Assembly (NCBI RefSeq): GCF_013205055.1
Contig: NZ_JABMLF010000001.1
Location: forward strand, 1,302,001-1,366,000
From: Rathayibacter sp. VKM Ac-2856
Lineage (GTDB): Bacteria > Actinomycetota > Actinomycetes > Actinomycetales > Microbacteriaceae
Direction: 5' to 3'
DNA length: 64,000 nucleotides
The position numbers and the translations under genes are program-made. Positions 37,832-46,656 of the stretch are shown piece after piece. How positions within the stretch are numbered: position 1 is the stretch's first letter; each line of letters opens with the position of its first letter. The notes under the pieces were generated by a model. It saw only the letters and a list, made by a program, of their open reading frames with translations. It searched no databases and had not been told where the DNA came from.

Positions 37832-37913
37832 TACGGGGGTGTTTCAGATGCGTTTCGCGACCTGATCGTTACTTTCCGTCGTCGGAGCGCTCTCCCGCGA
37901 CGCGATCCGCACG

Positions 37914-38918
37914 TCAGACCGCCAGACGACGCCTCCGGCGCTCGGCCGAGACGAGGTCGACTGAGAAGATCGCCAGGGCCGCCCAGACGAGCGCGAAGCC
38001 GATCCAGCGCTCCGGCGGCATCTCCTCGTGCAGGACGAACGCGCCGACGACGAACTGCAGCACGGGCGTCAGGTACTGGATGAAGCCGACGATCGACAGC
38101 GGGAGCCGCCGGGCCGCCCCGGCGAACAGCAGCAGCGGGACCGCCGTGACGATCCCGGCCGAGGCGAGGATGAGGGCGTGCCCCGTCCCCTCCGTGCCGA
38201 GCGTCAGCCCGACCATCGAGCCGACCACCAGCAGCTGCACGATCGCGAGCGGCGTGAGCCAGAGGGTCTCGAGCGTGAGACCGCTCACCGCGTCCAGGCG
38301 GCCGCCGACCCGGCTCTTGACCAGGCCGTAGAGGCCGAAGGAGAAGGCGAGCGCCAGCGAGACCCAGGGGAAGGCGCCGTAGCCGACGGCGATGACGAGG
38401 ACGGCGACGGCGCTGATCGCCATCGCGACCCACTGCGCCGGGCGCAGGCGCTCGCGCAGGACGATCACGCCGAGCAGCACGGTCACCAGCGGGTTCATGA
38501 AGTAGCCCAGCGCCGCCTCGATCACGTGACCGGTCGTGGTCGCGATGACGTAGACCTGCCAGTTGATGTAGATCAGCACGCCCGCGATCGCCATGACGCC
38601 CAGCAGCCGCGGGTCGCGGAAGAGCGCCGTGAAGCCGCGCCAGCTGCGGGTCACGGTCAGCAGCAGCAGGCAGAAGACGAGCGAGAAGAGCACCCGCAGC
38701 GCGACGATCTCGAACGGGGAGGCGGGCGCCATCGCGATGAAGTAGAGCGGCATCGCGCCCCAGAGCAGGTACGCGGAGAAGCCGAACCACAGTCCGGTCG
38801 ACGACAGGGCCCCGCCGGCTCCCTTCACGGGGAGCGCCTCGACGCCCTCGCCGGCAGCGGCGTCGCCCGCGGTGGGCGAGGCGGGGGCGGAGTCGGAGGG
38901 GACGCGGGAGATCGGCAC
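37914..38918 (-). CDS. rarD: RarD-family EamA transporter
   Basis: 334 residues from GTG 38918. About ten membrane spans in two EamA repeats. The RarD signatures are present: LLWGAMPLYFIAMA, YINWQVYVIATTTGHVIEAALGYFMNPLVTVLLGVIVLRERL, and SIVGFIQYLTPVLQFVVGAFVLHEEM. The family exports small molecules; the original phenotype is chloramphenicol sensitivity. The start is uncertain: it may also be the GTG 18 codons above this or the GTG at 38824, close to the first span. Faces away from livJ by a 166-base gap. Confidence 0.88.
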   Translation of the reverse strand: MPISRVPSDSAPASPTAGDAAAGEGVEALPVKGAGGALSSTGLWFGFSAYLLWGAMPLYFIAMAPASPFEIVALRVLFSLVFCLLLLTVTRSWRGFTALFRDPRLLGVMAIAGVLIYINWQVYVIATTTGHVIEAALGYFMNPLVTVLLGVIVLRERLRPAQWVAMAISAVAVLVIAVGYGAFPWVSLALAFSFGLYGLVKSRVGGRLDAVSGLTLETLWLTPLAIVQLLVVGSMVGLTLGTEGTGHALILASAGIVTAVPLLLFAGAARRLPLSIVGFIQYLTPVLQFVVGAFVLHEEMPPERWIGFALVWAALAIFSVDLVSAERRRRRLAV

Positions 38919-39108
38919 CCGATCGATGCTACGCAGCCCCCGCACCCGGAGACCGCCCGGAACGGCCACCCGGCGTCGGGATCAGGCCACCGGTCGCGAA
39001 GGGGACCGGAGACCGCGGCGGGCCGGGCGACTTCCCTCACGGAGACGACCGCCGGGAACGACGAAGGGCCCGGCGACTCCCCTCACCAGGGCCCACCGCC
39101 GGGAACGA

Positions 39109-39144
39109 CGAAGGGCCCGGCGACTCTCGTCGCCGGGCCCTTCG
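39109..39144 (-). terminator. groES terminator with a duplicated arm
   Basis: Perfect 16-bp stem: CGAAGGGCCCGGCGAC (39109-39124) and its complement (39129-39144) with a TCTC loop, 11 bases past the groES stop. A 30-base copy of the left arm and its flank (CCGCCGGGAACGACGAAGGG...) lies at 39049-39078, with a further degenerate copy upstream, so the terminator has been partly duplicated. Confidence 0.85.
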
Positions 39145-39155
39145 GGGATCCGTCT

Positions 39156-39452
39156 CTAGCGGACCACGACCGCGAGGACGTCGCGGGCGGAGAGGACCAG
39201 GAGGTCGTCTCCACCGAACTTGACCTCGGTTCCGCCGTACTTGGAGTAGATGACCTTGTCACCGACGGCCACGTCGAGCGGGACGCGGTTGCCGTTGTCG
39301 TCGATGCGGCCGGGGCCGACGGCGACGACTTCGCCCTCCTGGGGCTTCTCCTTGGCGGTGTCGGGGATGACGAGTCCGGAAGCAGTGACCTGCTCGGCCT
39401 CGACCTGCTTGATGACGATGCGATCTTCGAGCGGCTTGATGGACACCGACAC
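39156..39452 (-). CDS. groES: Co-chaperonin GroES
   Basis: 98 residues from GTG 39452 ([16 protein letters not shown]), a normal length. The mobile loop region [14 protein letters not shown] and the roof strand [16 protein letters not shown], plus [26 protein letters not shown], are canonical. No groEL follows: the transcript ends at the 39109-39144 hairpin and rarD lies beyond. The upstream CIRCE site implies HrcA repression. Confidence 0.96.
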   Translation of the reverse strand: MSVSIKPLEDRIVIKQVEAEQVTASGLVIPDTAKEKPQEGEVVAVGPGRIDDNGNRVPLDVAVGDKVIYSKYGGTEVKFGGDDLLVLSARDVLAVVVR

Positions 39453-39526
39453 GGTTGACCTCTTTCTTGACGACGACGGGGGCGGAGCGCCGCCGTTGGC
39501 AGACACGCTCCGAGAGTGCTAGCTCC

Positions 39527-39568
39527 ACTGTAGAGGCTCCGCTGGCACTCGTGCAATCAGAGTGCCAG
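39527..39568 (-). promoter_or_regulatory. CIRCE element and promoter of groES
   Basis: CTGGCACTC (39542-39550), nine bases, GAGTGCCAG (39560-39568) is an inverted repeat with the exact spacing of CIRCE, the HrcA operator. The minus-strand -35 TTGCAC (39551-39556) lies in the CIRCE spacer; 18 bases on is the -10 TACAGT (39527-39532). A second degenerate CIRCE-like copy (39496-39522) with GAGTGCTAG as the good half lies closer to the gene. Confidence 0.85.
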
Positions 39569-39613
39569 ACAGGCGCGCCGCGACCGGCGGAGGCCGTGGC
39601 CTAGCATGGCCGG

Positions 39614-40801
39614 ATGCAACGCGCCGAGCTGGTCGAGCTCCTCTCCCCCGAGGGGCTCCGGCTCCTCGACTCGCTCGACGGCTACCGCGCGGACGACCTC
39701 GTGCGGGCCGTCGCCTCGCTCCGCTCCGCCGGGCACTCGCCGGGACTGGTCTCCGCCGTGCTGACGCAGGCGCGGCTGCGGGCCAAGGCGACCGCGAAGT
39801 TCGGCGAGTTCGCCCGGTCGATGCTCTTCACGGACGCCGGGCTCGAGCAGGCCACCCGCCTCCGCGTCGCGGCGCTGCACGCCGGCCGCTTCGCCTCCGC
39901 CGGCCTGACCCGGATCGCCGACCTCGGCAGCGGGATCGGCGGCGACGCCCTGGCGATGGCGGCGATCGACCTCGAGGTGACGGCCGTCGACGCGGACGAG
40001 ATCACCGCCACGCTCGCGAGCTTCAACCTCGCTCCCTTCCCCTCTGCGCAGGCCGTCCACGGCGACGCCGAGTCGTTCGATCTGGGCGGCGTGGACGCCG
40101 TCTACCTCGACCCGGCCCGCCGCACCGCCGGCCACCGCGAGACGCGCCGCCTGGACGACCCGGACGACTACTCCCCCTCGCTCGACTTCGCCTTCGGCCT
40201 CGCGCGCGAGCGGCCCGTCGGCGTCAAGGTCGGCCCCGGCTTCGATCGCGAGCGGATCCCCGCCGACGCGGAGGCGCAGTGGGTGTCCGTCGACGGCGAG
40301 CTCGTCGAGACCGGCCTGTGGTTCGGCGCTCTCGCCCGGCCGGGCGTCCGCCGCTCCGCGCTCCTGCTCCAGGCCTCGGGCGCCGTCGAGCTGACCGCGC
40401 CCGCCGACAGCGAGGACGAGGAGGTGGGCGACCTCGGCGCCTACGTCCACGAGCCCGACGGGTCGGCCATCCGCGCGCGCCTGCTCGGCGAGCTCGCCCG
40501 CGCGAGCGGATCGCGGATGCTCTCGCCCGGGATCGCCTATCTCACCGGCGACGAGCCGTCCGCGTCGCCGTTCCTCCGCAGCTTCCGGGTGCTCGCGGAG
40601 CTGCCGCTCGACGAGCGCACGCTCGCGCGCGAGCTGCGCGCCCGCGGCATCGGCGTGCTCGAGATCAAGAAGCGCGGGGTCGACGTCGATCCGGCGCGCT
40701 TCCGCAGGAAGCTCGGACTGGCCGGACGCGGCAGCGCCGTCCTGATCCTCACCAGGATCCAGGGGCGCCACCGCGCGCTGCTCGCCGAGCGCGTCTCCTG
40801 A
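39614..40801 (+). CDS. Class I SAM-dependent methyltransferase with THUMP-like domain
   Basis: 395 residues. The Rossmann SAM site IADLGSGIGGDALAMA (101-116) is followed by VTAVDADE, the aspartate strand, and by VYLDPARRTAGH, the conserved DPxR motif of the actinobacterial RsmI/THUMP-like family. A C-terminal THUMP-like region (about 310-395) contains GIGVLEIKKRGVDVDPARFRRKL. The substrate is presumably RNA but is unknown. ATG start. It is divergent from groES with the CIRCE promoter in between. Confidence 0.85.
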   Translation: MQRAELVELLSPEGLRLLDSLDGYRADDLVRAVASLRSAGHSPGLVSAVLTQARLRAKATAKFGEFARSMLFTDAGLEQATRLRVAALHAGRFASAGLTRIADLGSGIGGDALAMAAIDLEVTAVDADEITATLASFNLAPFPSAQAVHGDAESFDLGGVDAVYLDPARRTAGHRETRRLDDPDDYSPSLDFAFGLARERPVGVKVGPGFDRERIPADAEAQWVSVDGELVETGLWFGALARPGVRRSALLLQASGAVELTAPADSEDEEVGDLGAYVHEPDGSAIRARLLGELARASGSRMLSPGIAYLTGDEPSASPFLRSFRVLAELPLDERTLARELRARGIGVLEIKKRGVDVDPARFRRKLGLAGRGSAVLILTRIQGRHRALLAERVS

Positions 40802-40832
40802 GCAGCGGCGCGCCGAGCGGGCAGCCGGTCGC

Positions 40833-41324
40833 TCAGCCGCCCGAGGAGGCGACCGCGTCCAGGGCGACCACGAAGAGCACGATGGTGACGGCCAGGTAGA
40901 TCAGCGAGACCAGCACGCCCGCGATGCCGGTGATGATCGCCGTCAGCGCGAAGCCGCGGGCCCCGGGCTCGCGACGGCGGCCGAGGACCCCGAGCACGAT
41001 CGCGGGCGCGGACAGGATGAAGCCGAACCCCCAGCCGAAGATCGAGATCACCAGGCCGACGATGCCGAGGATCATGCCGGTGAGGCTGAGCGTCTTGGGC
41101 ACGGTCGTGGGCGCCGGGACGTACGCGTACTGCGGCGGCACCGCGGTGGGCGCCGGGGGCAGCGGCGTGCCGTAGGCGGGCGGCACGGCGTCGCGGGCGT
41201 CCTCGCGGGGCGCCGACGACGGGCCGGCGGAGTACGCGGGCGGCGCCGGGGGCACGGGAGGAGCAGGGGGGACGGGAGGGCGGCCCGGGCGGTCGTCGGG
41301 ACCGGGCTGGCTGCTGTCGCTCAT
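40833..41324 (-). CDS. DUF4190 membrane protein, paralogue 1
   Basis: 163 residues. A Pro-rich disordered N-terminus (1-80, RPPVPPAPPVPPAPP) precedes two hydrophobic hairpins with the DUF4190 pattern LSLTGMILGIVGLVISIFGWGFGF ... GRRREPGARGFALTAIITGI. Function unknown. First of three similar genes in tandem; the second starts 33 bases away. Confidence 0.75.
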   Translation of the reverse strand: MSDSSQPGPDDRPGRPPVPPAPPVPPAPPAYSAGPSSAPREDARDAVPPAYGTPLPPAPTAVPPQYAYVPAPTTVPKTLSLTGMILGIVGLVISIFGWGFGFILSAPAIVLGVLGRRREPGARGFALTAIITGIAGVLVSLIYLAVTIVLFVVALDAVASSGG

Positions 41325-41357
41325 GCCTGGAAGTCTAGGACGAGGGCGGTGCCGGCC

Positions 41358-41804
41358 TCAGGAGGGCAGGTAGCCGTCCGTCCGCAGACCGCCGACGAAG
41401 GCCGTGTACAGGACGACGCCGAGCACCAGCAGGACGAGCGCGAGGTAGCCGAGGAGGAAGCCGGCGATCGCGAGCCCGCGACCGCGCTGACCCGAGCGGC
41501 GCGCCTGCGCGAAGCCGACGTGACCGAGCACGATCGCGGCGGGGGCGAGTCCGAGGATGCCGCAGATCAGCGCGGCGACGGCGAGGCCGTTCAGCGGCGG
41601 ACGGGGTGCGGGCGCGCCCGGGTGGCCGTAGCCCTCGGCGTACCCGTCCGACGGGACGGCGGAGCCCGGTTCCCCGGGTCCCGCCGCCTCCGCCGGCTCC
41701 GTCGGGGGCGCGTACGTCGGCGACGGCGGTCCGGAGGGCGGCGCGTACCGCGGCGGCGGTGCCGCGGACCCCGCTGCCGGATCGCCGGTGGTGTCGTCGT
41801 TCAC
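41358..41804 (-). CDS. DUF4190 membrane protein, paralogue 2
   Basis: 148 residues. Pro/Tyr-rich N-terminal half with repeated APPSGPP and YAPPTEP motifs, then DUF4190 spans (NGLAVAALICGILGLAPAAIVLGHVGFAQARRSGQRGRGLAIAGFLLG). GTG start follows GAGGAGGG. It shares the RRSGQRGRGLAIA loop with paralogue 3. Confidence 0.75.
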   Translation of the reverse strand: MNDDTTGDPAAGSAAPPPRYAPPSGPPSPTYAPPTEPAEAAGPGEPGSAVPSDGYAEGYGHPGAPAPRPPLNGLAVAALICGILGLAPAAIVLGHVGFAQARRSGQRGRGLAIAGFLLGYLALVLLVLGVVLYTAFVGGLRTDGYLPS

Positions 41805-41859
41805 GTCGCCCTCCTCGAGCCCCGCACGCCCTCGCCCCCTGCGGCGGGCGTGCTGTCGA

Positions 41860-42120
41860 TCAGTAGTTCGTCGTCGTGCTCGCCAGGCCGGCGAGGGAGA
41901 AGAGGGCGACGGCGGAGATGATGGTGATGATGATCGCGACGAAGCCGATCACGACGGCGGCGATCGCGAGACCGCGCCCGCGCTCGCCGGTCCGCTTGAT
42001 CTGCGACAGGGCGATGAAGCCGAGGACGATGCCGACGATCGAGACGAAGAACGAGGCGATGAAGCCGATGATCGCCAGGATGTTGTAGCGGTCGGAGGCG
42101 GGCGTGTACGGAGTGGTCAT
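41860..42120 (-). CDS. DUF4190 membrane protein, paralogue 3
   Basis: 86 residues, with only a 14-residue N-terminus. Two hydrophobic hairpins around QIKRTGERGRGLAIAAVVIGF match the other two paralogues. ATG follows AAGGGGATCC. It is first in transcription order, 55 bases before paralogue 2, so the three may form a small operon. Function unknown. Confidence 0.75.
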   Translation of the reverse strand: MTTPYTPASDRYNILAIIGFIASFFVSIVGIVLGFIALSQIKRTGERGRGLAIAAVVIGFVAIIITIISAVALFSLAGLASTTTNY

Positions 42121-42233
42121 GGCGGATCCCCTTGATCAGGAACGGGTGAGTGCGCTCAGCGTGGCAGTGCCGTCGGAGGGCTGTCAAAAGGCTGGACGGC
42201 GCTTGTGACGCGGAACGTCGCTGCGCTAGAGAG

Positions 42234-43298
42234 CTAGCGGACCTGGATCTCGGTCACCGGCAGCGTCGAGTCGGCGCCGAAGGACAGGCTCGACGGTGCG
42301 TGCCCGGCCTCGATCAGCTGCGCGCCGAGCGCCGCGATCATCGCGCCGTTGTCGGTGCAGAGCGAGAGCGCGGGGATCCGCAGCGTCACCCCCGCCGCGG
42401 CGCAGCGCTCCTCGGCGAGCTCGCGGACCCGCGCGTTCGCGACCACTCCCCCGCCCAGCAGCAGCCGGGGCACCCCGCGGTCGACGCACGCGGCGATCGC
42501 CTTGGTCAGGAGGACGTCGGCCACCGCCTCGCGGAAGCTCGCGGCGACGTCCGCGATCGGGACCTCCTCGCCGGCGTCCTGCCGCTTCTCCACCCAGCGC
42601 GCGACCGCGGTCTTCAGCCCGGAGAAGGAGAAGTCGTAGCGGTGCTTCTCCCGGTCCTTCGGCAGGGTGAGACCGCGCGGGAAGCGGATCGCCCGCGGGT
42701 CGCCGTCGGCGGCGACGCGGTCGATCTGCGGACCGCCCGGGTAGGGCAGGCCGAGCACGCGGGCGACCTTGTCGAACGCCTCGCCCGCCGCGTCGTCGAT
42801 GGTCTCGCCGAGCAGCTCGACGTCCGAGACCAGATCGCGCACGTGCAGGAGCGAGGTGTGCCCGCCCGAGACGAGCAGCGCGATGGTGGGCACCTCGACC
42901 GGGCTGCCCGCGCTGCCGTCGGCGCGCAGGACGTCGGCGCCGACGTGTCCGACGAGGTGGTTGACGGCGTAGAGCGGCTTCCCCAGCGCGAGCGCCAGCG
43001 CCTTCGCGGCGCCGACGCCGACCATCAGCGCCCCGGAGAGGCCCGGGCCGCTGGTGACCGCGATCGCGTCGAGCTCCTGCAGCGAGACCCCCGCCTCGGC
43101 GAGCGCCGTCCGCAGCGTCGGCTCGAGCGCCTCGAGGTGGGCTCGGGCGGCGACCTCGGGCACCACGCCGCCGTAGCGCGCGTGCTCCTCCATCGAGGAG
43201 GCGATCGTGTTGGCGAGCAGCGTCGTGCCGCGGACGATGCCGATGCCGGTCTCGTCGCAGCTGGTCTCGATGCCGAGGACGAGCGGACCGGCGGTCAT
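42234..43298 (-). CDS. tsaD: tRNA N6-adenosine threonylcarbamoyltransferase TsaD
   Basis: 354 residues. ASKHA-fold ATPase with [11 protein letters not shown] (8-18), the metal-binding NHLVGH (His114, His118), [11 protein letters not shown] and [10 protein letters not shown]. Catalyses transfer of the threonylcarbamoyl group to A37 of ANN-decoding tRNAs with TsaB and TsaE. The start ATG overlaps the rimI stop (ATGA). With tsaB and rimI it forms a coupled operon. Confidence 0.97.
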   Translation of the reverse strand: MTAGPLVLGIETSCDETGIGIVRGTTLLANTIASSMEEHARYGGVVPEVAARAHLEALEPTLRTALAEAGVSLQELDAIAVTSGPGLSGALMVGVGAAKALALALGKPLYAVNHLVGHVGADVLRADGSAGSPVEVPTIALLVSGGHTSLLHVRDLVSDVELLGETIDDAAGEAFDKVARVLGLPYPGGPQIDRVAADGDPRAIRFPRGLTLPKDREKHRYDFSFSGLKTAVARWVEKRQDAGEEVPIADVAASFREAVADVLLTKAIAACVDRGVPRLLLGGGVVANARVRELAEERCAAAGVTLRIPALSLCTDNGAMIAALGAQLIEAGHAPSSLSFGADSTLPVTEIQVR

Positions 43299-43768
43299 GG
43301 CGACTCCTGTCGAGGGGCGGGGAGCGGGGCGCGCATCACGAGCGCGTCGACTCCGTCGGGCTGGTAGTAGGCGGGGCGGACGCCGATCTCCTCGAAGCCC
43401 TCCGAGCGGTAGAGCGACTGGGCGGCCGGGTTGTCGGCGCGGACCTCGAGGAAGACCTCGCGGGCGCCGCGCTCGGCGGCCGCGGCGACGAGCGCGCGCA
43501 GCAGGCGGCGGCCGAGGCCGGCGCGACGGGCGGTGGCCAGCACCGCGATGGTCTGGACGTCGCCCTCGTGCGCGCCGACCGGGCAGAGCAGCCCGGCGTA
43601 GCCGACCAGCTCGCCCGCGTCCTCGGCGACGAGGTAGCGGGTGTGCCGGCTCCGGATCTCCTCGCGCATCATGGTGCGCGACCAGGCGTCGCTGGTGAAC
43701 TCCGACTCCTCGATCGCCATGATCGCGTCGAGGTCGTCCACGGTGGCCTCGCGCAGCTCGGCGCTCAC
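43295..43768 (-). CDS. rimI: Ribosomal protein S18-alanine N-acetyltransferase family GNAT protein
   Basis: 157 residues. GNAT fold with motif A as [23 protein letters not shown] and the C-terminal [35 protein letters not shown] start lies within the tsaB stop (GTGA), and the end overlaps tsaD. In actinobacteria such a protein often sits between TsaB and TsaD, and some are fused to TsaD. Which substrate (S18 or others) it uses is inferred. Confidence 0.9.
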   Translation of the reverse strand: MSAELREATVDDLDAIMAIEESEFTSDAWSRTMMREEIRSRHTRYLVAEDAGELVGYAGLLCPVGAHEGDVQTIAVLATARRAGLGRRLLRALVAAAAERGAREVFLEVRADNPAAQSLYRSEGFEEIGVRPAYYQPDGVDALVMRAPLPAPRQESP

Positions 43769-44385
43769 GCGGTGACCCGCTTCGGGCCGGCGGAGAGCGT
43801 CACGTCGGGCGAGCGGAGGTAGAGGGGCTCGTCCTCGGCGGGGGCGCGGCCGGCGGCGCGGGTGAGCGCGGCGACGACGCCGAGCTCCGCGGCCGACACG
43901 GTCTCGGCGTCGAGACGCGGGAGCTCGGGGAAGGGCAGCGCGGGCGGCTTGTCGAGACCGGGGCCGGCGGTGCGGACGGGGAGGCCCTGCTCGTCGAGGC
44001 CGGCGTAGGCGCTCCAGTAGAGCTCGCGCCGGCGCGCGTCGGTGACGACGAGGAAGCCGTCGGCGCCGCCGTGGCGCAGCGCGGCGAGCGCGATCGCGTC
44101 GTGCGAGACGACGGGGAGGACGGGCACCTCGCGGCCGAAGGCGAAGGCGCGGGCCGCGGCGATCCCGACGCGCAGGCCCGTGAAGGGCCCGGGGCCCATG
44201 CCGACGGCGACGGCCTCGATCGCGTCCGGGCCGACGCCCGCGGCCTCGAGGGCCTCCTGGATCAACCGGCCGACGACCTCGGCGTGCCGCATGGTGTCGG
44301 TCTCGGTCCGCTCGGCGCGCACCGCGCCGTCGAGGCCGACGACGGCGACGGAGGTACCGGAGGAGGTGTCGATCGCGAGCAGCAC
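43765..44385 (-). CDS. tsaB: t6A biosynthesis dimerisation factor TsaB
   Basis: 206 residues. Degenerate TsaD-like ASKHA fold with [44 protein letters not shown] and [16 protein letters not shown]. It scaffolds TsaD and TsaE. The stop overlaps the rimI GTG. A 296-base repeat cluster (REP-A locus 4) separates it from tsaE, in an otherwise tightly packed strand. Confidence 0.95.
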   Translation of the reverse strand: MLLAIDTSSGTSVAVVGLDGAVRAERTETDTMRHAEVVGRLIQEALEAAGVGPDAIEAVAVGMGPGPFTGLRVGIAAARAFAFGREVPVLPVVSHDAIALAALRHGGADGFLVVTDARRRELYWSAYAGLDEQGLPVRTAGPGLDKPPALPFPELPRLDAETVSAAELGVVAALTRAAGRAPAEDEPLYLRSPDVTLSAGPKRVTA

Positions 44386-44449
44386 CCTGACAGGCTACCC
44401 GCGGGCGGCGACGCAGCCTGCGGTGGAGCCCGCGGCGCAGCGGCCCCTC

Positions 44450-44649
44450 CATGCTGGTCGATCAGCCGCGCAGCGGCCCTTTCATGCTGGTCGAGTAGCC
44501 GCGCAGCGGCCCGTTCATGCTGGTCGAGTAGCCGCGCAGCGGCGTATCGAGACCCACCCACCGAACGACGGTGGATCTCGATACGCCCTCTCCGAGGGCT
44601 ACTCGATCAGCATGAGAGGGCCCTCTCCGAGGGCTGCTCGATCAGCATG
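44450..44649. repeat. REP-A palindromic repeat cluster, locus 4, with three direct copies
   Basis: Three direct 33-bp copies starting CATGCTGGTCGA at 44450, 44483 and 44516 (the last running to ATCGAGACCCACC) face two units in the other direction (GGTGGATCTCGATACGCCCT, 44571 on, and GGGCCCTCTCCGAGGGCTGC, 44621 on) ending CGATCAGCATG. This is the largest cluster of the family here. It lies inside the tsaE-tsaB gap of an operon-like strand. The 296-base gap holds no other gene. Confidence 0.9.
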
Positions 44650-44681
44650 CAGCGAGCCCACCCACCGACGACGCTCGGCCG

Positions 44682-45164
44682 TCAGGCCCAGCCCGTGCCG
44701 CGGAAGCGCACCGTGCGCGGCTCGATCGGCTCCACGCCGTCCTCGGCGTCGGAGCCGCCGGTCGGGCGTTCGAGGACGACGTCGAGCCACGACTCCGCGA
44801 CGCCGTCGAGCAGCCCCGCGCCCCACTCCACCACGACGACCGAGTGCTCGAGGTCGAGGTCGAGGTCGTCCAGCTCCACCGCGGAGCCGACGCGGTAGGC
44901 GTCGACGTGCACCAGCGGCGGGCCCCCGTGCAGCGAGGGGTGCGTCCGTGCGATCACGAACGTCGGGCTCGTCACCGGCCCGCGGACGCCGAGGCCCTCG
45001 CCGAGACCCCGGGTGAACGTCGTCTTGCCCGCGCCCAGCGGCCCGGTCAGCACGAGCAGGTCCCCGGCGCGCAGCACCCGGCCGAGGGAGCGGCCGAGCT
45101 CCTCCATCGCGTCCGGATCCGCGACCTCGACGGTGCGGTCGGCGAACCAGGCGCGCTCAGGCAC
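44682..45164 (-). CDS. tsaE: tRNA threonylcarbamoyladenosine biosynthesis ATPase TsaE
   Basis: 160 residues. Walker A GPLGAGKTTF (41-50), then TSPTFVIARTHPS and the DAYRVGSAVELDDLDL conserved region, VVVVEWGAGL. ATPase needed for t6A synthesis with TsaB/TsaD. GTG start overlaps the alr stop by eight bases, so it is translated with the alr gene. It is followed by the REP-A cluster before tsaB. Confidence 0.95.
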   Translation of the reverse strand: MPERAWFADRTVEVADPDAMEELGRSLGRVLRAGDLLVLTGPLGAGKTTFTRGLGEGLGVRGPVTSPTFVIARTHPSLHGGPPLVHVDAYRVGSAVELDDLDLDLEHSVVVVEWGAGLLDGVAESWLDVVLERPTGGSDAEDGVEPIEPRTVRFRGTGWA

Positions 45165-46302
45165 GGACGGCGCCCGCCGGGCCGCCGACCGTCCGGCGCG
45201 GGACCCGGTGCCCGATCCGCGTGACGAGCTCGTAGTTGATCGTCCCGCAACAGCGCGCCCACTCGTCGACGGAGGGGACCCCCGTGGTCGGGTCGCCCCA
45301 CAGCGTCACCGGATCGCCGACCTCGACGGGGGCGTCGCCCACGTCCACGACGAACTGGTCCATCGCGACGCGGCCCGCGATGCGGTGCCGACGCCCGCCG
45401 ATCGCCACCTCGGCGACCCCCGAGGCCGACCGCGGGATCCCGTCGGCGTAGCCGAACGGCACCAGCGCGAGCGTCGTCTCCCCGGCGGCGCGGTAGGCGT
45501 AGTCGTAGCTGACGCCCGTCCCGGCGGGCACCCGGCGCACTCCGGCGACGCGGCCCTGCAGCGTCATCGCCGGCACGAGGCCGAGGCCGAGGGAGGTCTC
45601 GTCGTCGAACGGCGAGAGTCCGTAGACGCCGATGCCGGTGCGCACCTGGTCCAGCCGCGCCTCCGGCAGCCGGAGCGCGGCGGCCGTCGCGGCGAGGTGC
45701 ACCATCGGCGCCGGCGTGCCGTGGTCGCGCAGCACCTCCTCGGCCCGGCGGAGCACGGCCAGCTGCTCCAGGTCCTCCTCGCGGGAGGTGTTCGAGAGGT
45801 GCGAGAACAGCCCCGTCAGCAGCAGCGAGCCGCGCGCCGCGTGGTGGGCGAGGCTCTGAGCGAGCAGCGGCCACTCCGCCTCCGCCGCGCCGTTCCGGCT
45901 GAGACCGGTGTCGACCTTCAGCTGCACGGCTCCGCGGACACCGCGATCCTCGGCGGCCTGCGCCAGCCGGTCGAGCTGCGCGACCGAGGAGACGGCGACG
46001 TCGATCCCGTGCTCCAGGGCCGCGTCGAAGTCCTGCTCGGGGTCGTGCAGCCAGCAGAGCACGGGCGCGAGGATCCCGGCCTCGCGCAGCGCGACCGCCT
46101 CCTCGAGGTCCGCGGTGCCGAGGGCGTCCGCGCCGCCGGCGAGAGCGGCCTGCGCGACCGGGAGGGCGCCGTGGCCGTAGGCGTTCGCCTTGACGACCGC
46201 CATCAAGCGCGGGGCCGCCGTCAGCGCGCGCAGCCGGGCCGTGTTCGCTGTGACGGCGTCGAGGTCGATCAGGGCCTCGCGGTAGGCCAGCGGAGCGATC
46301 AC
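45157..46302 (-). CDS. alr: Alanine racemase
   Basis: PLP-dependent racemase making D-alanine for peptidoglycan. 381 residues. AVVKANAYGHG places the PLP Lys at 38; the second catalytic residue is in VSYDYAYRA (Tyr), and VGDPVTLWGD and the C-terminal beta-domain are typical. GTG start overlaps the acpS stop (GTGA). No YjeF/Nnr hydrate epimerase gene occurs between acpS and alr, where many actinobacteria carry one. Confidence 0.96.
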   Translation of the reverse strand: MIAPLAYREALIDLDAVTANTARLRALTAAPRLMAVVKANAYGHGALPVAQAALAGGADALGTADLEEAVALREAGILAPVLCWLHDPEQDFDAALEHGIDVAVSSVAQLDRLAQAAEDRGVRGAVQLKVDTGLSRNGAAEAEWPLLAQSLAHHAARGSLLLTGLFSHLSNTSREEDLEQLAVLRRAEEVLRDHGTPAPMVHLAATAAALRLPEARLDQVRTGIGVYGLSPFDDETSLGLGLVPAMTLQGRVAGVRRVPAGTGVSYDYAYRAAGETTLALVPFGYADGIPRSASGVAEVAIGGRRHRIAGRVAMDQFVVDVGDAPVEVGDPVTLWGDPTTGVPSVDEWARCCGTINYELVTRIGHRVPRRTVGGPAGAVRA

Positions 46303-46649
46303 GACTCCACCACCACGAAGGCGCAGGCGACACCCGCGTCGTGGCTCATCGAGACGTGCACCCGGGCGATCCCGCGCGCCTCGGCCGCGATCCGCGCGGC
46401 GCCGTGCAGGGCGAAGGAGGGGTTCCCGTGCTCGTCGCGCTCGATGACCATGTCGTGCCAGCGCGCGCCGGCCGAGTCGCCCAGCGCCTTGATCAGCGCC
46501 TCCTTGGCAGCGAAGCGCCCGGCCAGTGACGCCGTCGGGAGGTCGCGTTCGCTCTCGGCGAACAGCCGCTCCCTGAGGCGTGGGGTGCGGCTGATCGCCC
46601 GCTCGAAGCGCGCGAGATCCACCACGTCCACGCCGATCCCGACGATCAC
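46299..46649 (-). CDS. acpS: Holo-[acyl-carrier-protein] synthase
   Basis: 116 residues, single-domain AcpS. MIVGIGVDVVDLARF with the Mg-binding Asp8 and FAAKEALIKALG with Glu are the two conserved motifs. It transfers the 4'-phosphopantetheine of CoA to ACP. GTG start lies seven bases after the glmS stop; the end overlaps alr. Confidence 0.95.
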   Translation of the reverse strand: MIVGIGVDVVDLARFERAISRTPRLRERLFAESERDLPTASLAGRFAAKEALIKALGDSAGARWHDMVIERDEHGNPSFALHGAARIAAEARGIARVHVSMSHDAGVACAFVVVES

Positions 46650-46656
46650 GGCAGGG

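Noticed and set aside
37914-39155. groEL expected behind groES
   Set aside because: The region contains a terminator and rarD only; no chaperonin motifs in any frame.
44450-44548. Possible CRISPR array (three 33-bp direct repeats)
   Set aside because: The units are contiguous, without unique spacers, and belong to the REP-A palindrome family found at four other loci. No cas genes.
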